A stretch of DNA of 64,000 nucleotides from assembly GCF_009696325.1 (NCBI RefSeq), contig NZ_VUME01000004.1, positions 62,001 through 126,000 on the forward strand. The letters are read 5' to 3'. Within the stretch, counting starts at the first letter, position 1. Each line of letters starts with the position of its first letter. The stretch comes from Collinsella sp. WCA1-178-WT-3 (M1) (GTDB lineage: Bacteria; Actinomycetota; Coriobacteriia; Coriobacteriales; Coriobacteriaceae). Below, piece after piece: positions 62,344 through 64,000 of the stretch. A model generated the notes under the pieces. The model was not told the origin of the DNA and searched no databases. It saw only the letters and a program-made list of their open reading frames with translations. The position numbers were made by a program, and so were the translations under genes.

Positions 62344-64000
62344 ATGACCGCACCTGCGTCCAAGCTGCTCCAGCCCATTACGGTTGGCCCCCTTGAGCTC
62401 AAGAACCGCATTATGTTTCCGCCGCTGACCACCGGCTATGAGGAGCGCGACGGTTCCATCGGCGAGCGCAGCCTGGCTTTTTACGAGCGTCTGGCCCGTG
62501 GCGGCGTGGGCTACATCGTCATCGGCGACGTCGCTCCCGTCATGACCGCAAGCCCCACGCCCAAGCTGGCAACCGACGCCCAGATCCCCACGTTTAAGGC
62601 GCTGGCCGACGCCGTCCACAAGCACGGTGCCAAGGTCGCGCTGCAGCTGTTCCACCCCGAGTACGACGTGCCCGGTGTCGGCCGCATGGTCATGGGCTCC
62701 ATGGCTGCGGCCAAAGCCGCGCAGGAGGCCAAGGCCGCCGGCGACGAGGAGACCTTTGCCGCCAAGATGGCCGAGTCCAACGAGATCCGCAAGCAGGCAT
62801 ACGCCAAGCTGCACCACGACATGCAGCACTTTGTGAACGAGGCGAGCGTAGAGCAGCTCGCCCAGATCAAGGAGGCCATCGCTGCCTCGGCCGCTCGCGC
62901 GCAGCGGGCCGGCATCGACGCCATCGAGGTCCACGGCGACCGCCTGGTGGGTTCGCTGTGCTCCGCGACCCTCAACAAGCGAACCGACGAGTACGGTGGC
63001 TCGTTTGAGAACCGCGTTCGCTACGCGCTGGAGGTCGTCGCTGCCATCAAGGAAGCCGCGCCGCAGCTGATGGTGGAGTATAAGCTCCCCGTGATCATGG
63101 AGAACCCCGATGGCACGCCGCGTGGCAAGGGCGGCCTGCAGCCCGACGAGGCCTGCGAGTTCGCCAAGCTGCTCGAGGGCGCGGGCATCGATATGATCCA
63201 GGTTGCACAAGCCAACCACACCGGCAATATGGGCGACACCATTCCGTCCATGGGCGCCATGCCCTACAACTGGACGCTGCCCGTGGCCGAGCGCGTCAAG
63301 ACCCTGGTCTCCGTGCCGGTAGCAACTGTGGGCCGTGTTGTCTCGGTCGAGGCTGGCGAGAAGATTCTGGAAGACGGCGCAGCCGATATCATCGCCTATG
63401 GCCGCTCGCTCATGTGCGACCCCGACATTGCGCTGAAGGCCGCCACGGGCGAACCCATCCGCGAGTGCCTCAACTGCAACAAGGGCTGCGTCGATGCGAT
63501 TCAAAACCGCAAGTACATCTCGTGTGTGCTCAATGCCGAGAACGGCGACGAGGCTACCATCGCCATTAAGCCGGGCGAGGGCGACAAGAAGATCGCCGTT
63601 GTGGGCGGCGGTATTGCCGGTCTGGAGGCCGCACGCGTGGTGGCCAAGCGCGGCTACGACGTGACCGTCTACGAGGCGAGCGATCATCTGGGAGGCCAGA
63701 TTGTGCTGGCGGCCGCGCCTCCGCGCAAGGACGAAATCATGCGCTCGGTCGAGTATTACGAGAAGATTCTGCCCGGCCTGGGCGTGAAGGTTGAGCTCAA
63801 CCACGTCGCTACCACTGAGGACCTCAACGCCGCCGACGCCGCGATTGTGGCCGTGGGCGCGCACGACGTGGTCATCCCCGTTCCGGGTGCCGATTCTAAG
63901 AAGGTCGTCTCGAGCTGGGACGTGCTGGCCGGCAAGGTGGAGCTTACGGGCCGCGTCGCCGTCATTGGCGGTGGCCTGGTGGGCACCGAGACTGCCGAGT
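62344..64000 (+). CDS. Old-Yellow-Enzyme/FadH-type NADH:flavin oxidoreductase (cut by window end)
   Basis: The frame is open to the window edge, giving 552 residues so far. Residues about 1-370 form the FMN barrel (NRIMFPPLTTGYEERDG, IDAIEVHGD, NKRTDEYGGSFENRVRY, IIAYGRSLMCDPD). Cysteines in ECLNCNKGCVDAI and YISCVLN make the [4Fe-4S] site. From about 395 an FAD/NAD domain follows (IAVVGGGIAGLEAARVVAKR; VAVIGGGLVGTETAE at the edge). This is the layout of 2,4-dienoyl-CoA reductase, BaiCD/BaiH and related enzymes that reduce conjugated double bonds; the substrate (enoate, steroid, fatty acyl) is undecided. A ~30-residue Ala/Lys/Glu-rich stretch near 125-155 is unusual. AGAGGA precedes ATG 62344. 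Confidence 0.92.
   Translation, partial: MTAPASKLLQPITVGPLELKNRIMFPPLTTGYEERDGSIGERSLAFYERLARGGVGYIVIGDVAPVMTASPTPKLATDAQIPTFKALADAVHKHGAKVALQLFHPEYDVPGVGRMVMGSMAAAKAAQEAKAAGDEETFAAKMAESNEIRKQAYAKLHHDMQHFVNEASVEQLAQIKEAIAASAARAQRAGIDAIEVHGDRLVGSLCSATLNKRTDEYGGSFENRVRYALEVVAAIKEAAPQLMVEYKLPVIMENPDGTPRGKGGLQPDEACEFAKLLEGAGIDMIQVAQANHTGNMGDTIPSMGAMPYNWTLPVAERVKTLVSVPVATVGRVVSVEAGEKILEDGAADIIAYGRSLMCDPDIALKAATGEPIRECLNCNKGCVDAIQNRKYISCVLNAENGDEATIAIKPGEGDKKIAVVGGGIAGLEAARVVAKRGYDVTVYEASDHLGGQIVLAAAPPRKDEIMRSVEYYEKILPGLGVKVELNHVATTEDLNAADAAIVAVGAHDVVIPVPGADSKKVVSSWDVLAGKVELTGRVAVIGGGLVGTETAE

Noticed and set aside
62344-64000. Naming the flavoprotein baiCD or fadH
   Set aside because: The domain plan fits several enzymes; the window has no bile-acid or fatty-acid gene next to it and the gene is incomplete, so no symbol is given.

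Overview
The window reads as chromosome from a high-GC, gut-type actinobacterium of the class Coriobacteriia, most like Collinsella. The basis is GC-rich codon use, Bacillus-type PurF, LAxTG surface proteins with KRRKR tails, regulators that fuse a membrane domain to a LuxR helix-turn-helix, and NfnAB-like flavoproteins. The genus is an inference from gene content; no 16S gene is present.

Layout. 1-3 kb: purA (cut by the window edge), purD and a Nudix ADP-ribose pyrophosphatase. 3-6 kb: an MsbA/MdlB-type ABC exporter and an unknown membrane-anchored protein. 6-11 kb: carA-carB behind a PyrR-type RNA hairpin. 11-15 kb: purE, a class B sortase, a MoaE homologue and an opposed membrane protein. 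15-19 kb: purF-purM-purN. 19-26 kb: a RelB-like/PIN toxin-antitoxin pair with its own operator, a PTS EIIA, a PrsA-like foldase, a YqeY protein, a polar amino-acid ABC importer and a cytidylate-kinase-like protein. 26-37 kb: a membrane-LuxR regulator divergent from two sortase-anchored surface proteins (666 and 2200 aa). 37-45 kb (minus strand): nfnB-nfnA, pth, a nuclease-like gene bracketed by two 200-bp inverted-repeat elements, prs and glmU. 45-48.5 kb: an ECF transporter (T, fused A-A, S). 49-57 kb: exonuclease III, sirtuin, a fused folP-folK, a degenerate BirA-like protein, an AAA/DUF4143 ATPase ringed by palindromes, a serpin and coaX. 57-61.6 kb: tRNA-fMet, a tRNA fragment, an AT-richer island (C45 hydrolase plus a second membrane-LuxR regulator), remnants and a broken regulator. 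61.7-64 kb: a tandem array of palindromes and an Old-Yellow-Enzyme/FadH-type flavoprotein cut by the window end.

Functionally most of the window is housekeeping: purine synthesis (purA, D, E, F, M, N and prs for PRPP), carbamoyl phosphate, folate, UDP-GlcNAc and CoA precursors. The accessory layer is a cell-surface module (sortase, two LAxTG proteins and a candidate regulator with a shared operator-like dyad) and a low-GC regulator/hydrolase pair beside a tRNA.

The most unusual property is the intergenic DNA. At least seven distinct families of inverted repeats occupy the gaps. The clearest is a 55-56-nt palindrome repeated at an 80-81-bp pitch: six copies at 61745-62200 and two behind each LAxTG gene. 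Several other families appear to keep a related centre while the long complementary arms differ between copies. These, the element-bracketed nuclease gene inside glmU-prs-pth, and the palindrome-bracketed AAA/DUF4143 gene are the best candidates for undescribed biology. No CRISPR array, rRNA, complete insertion sequence or prophage was seen.
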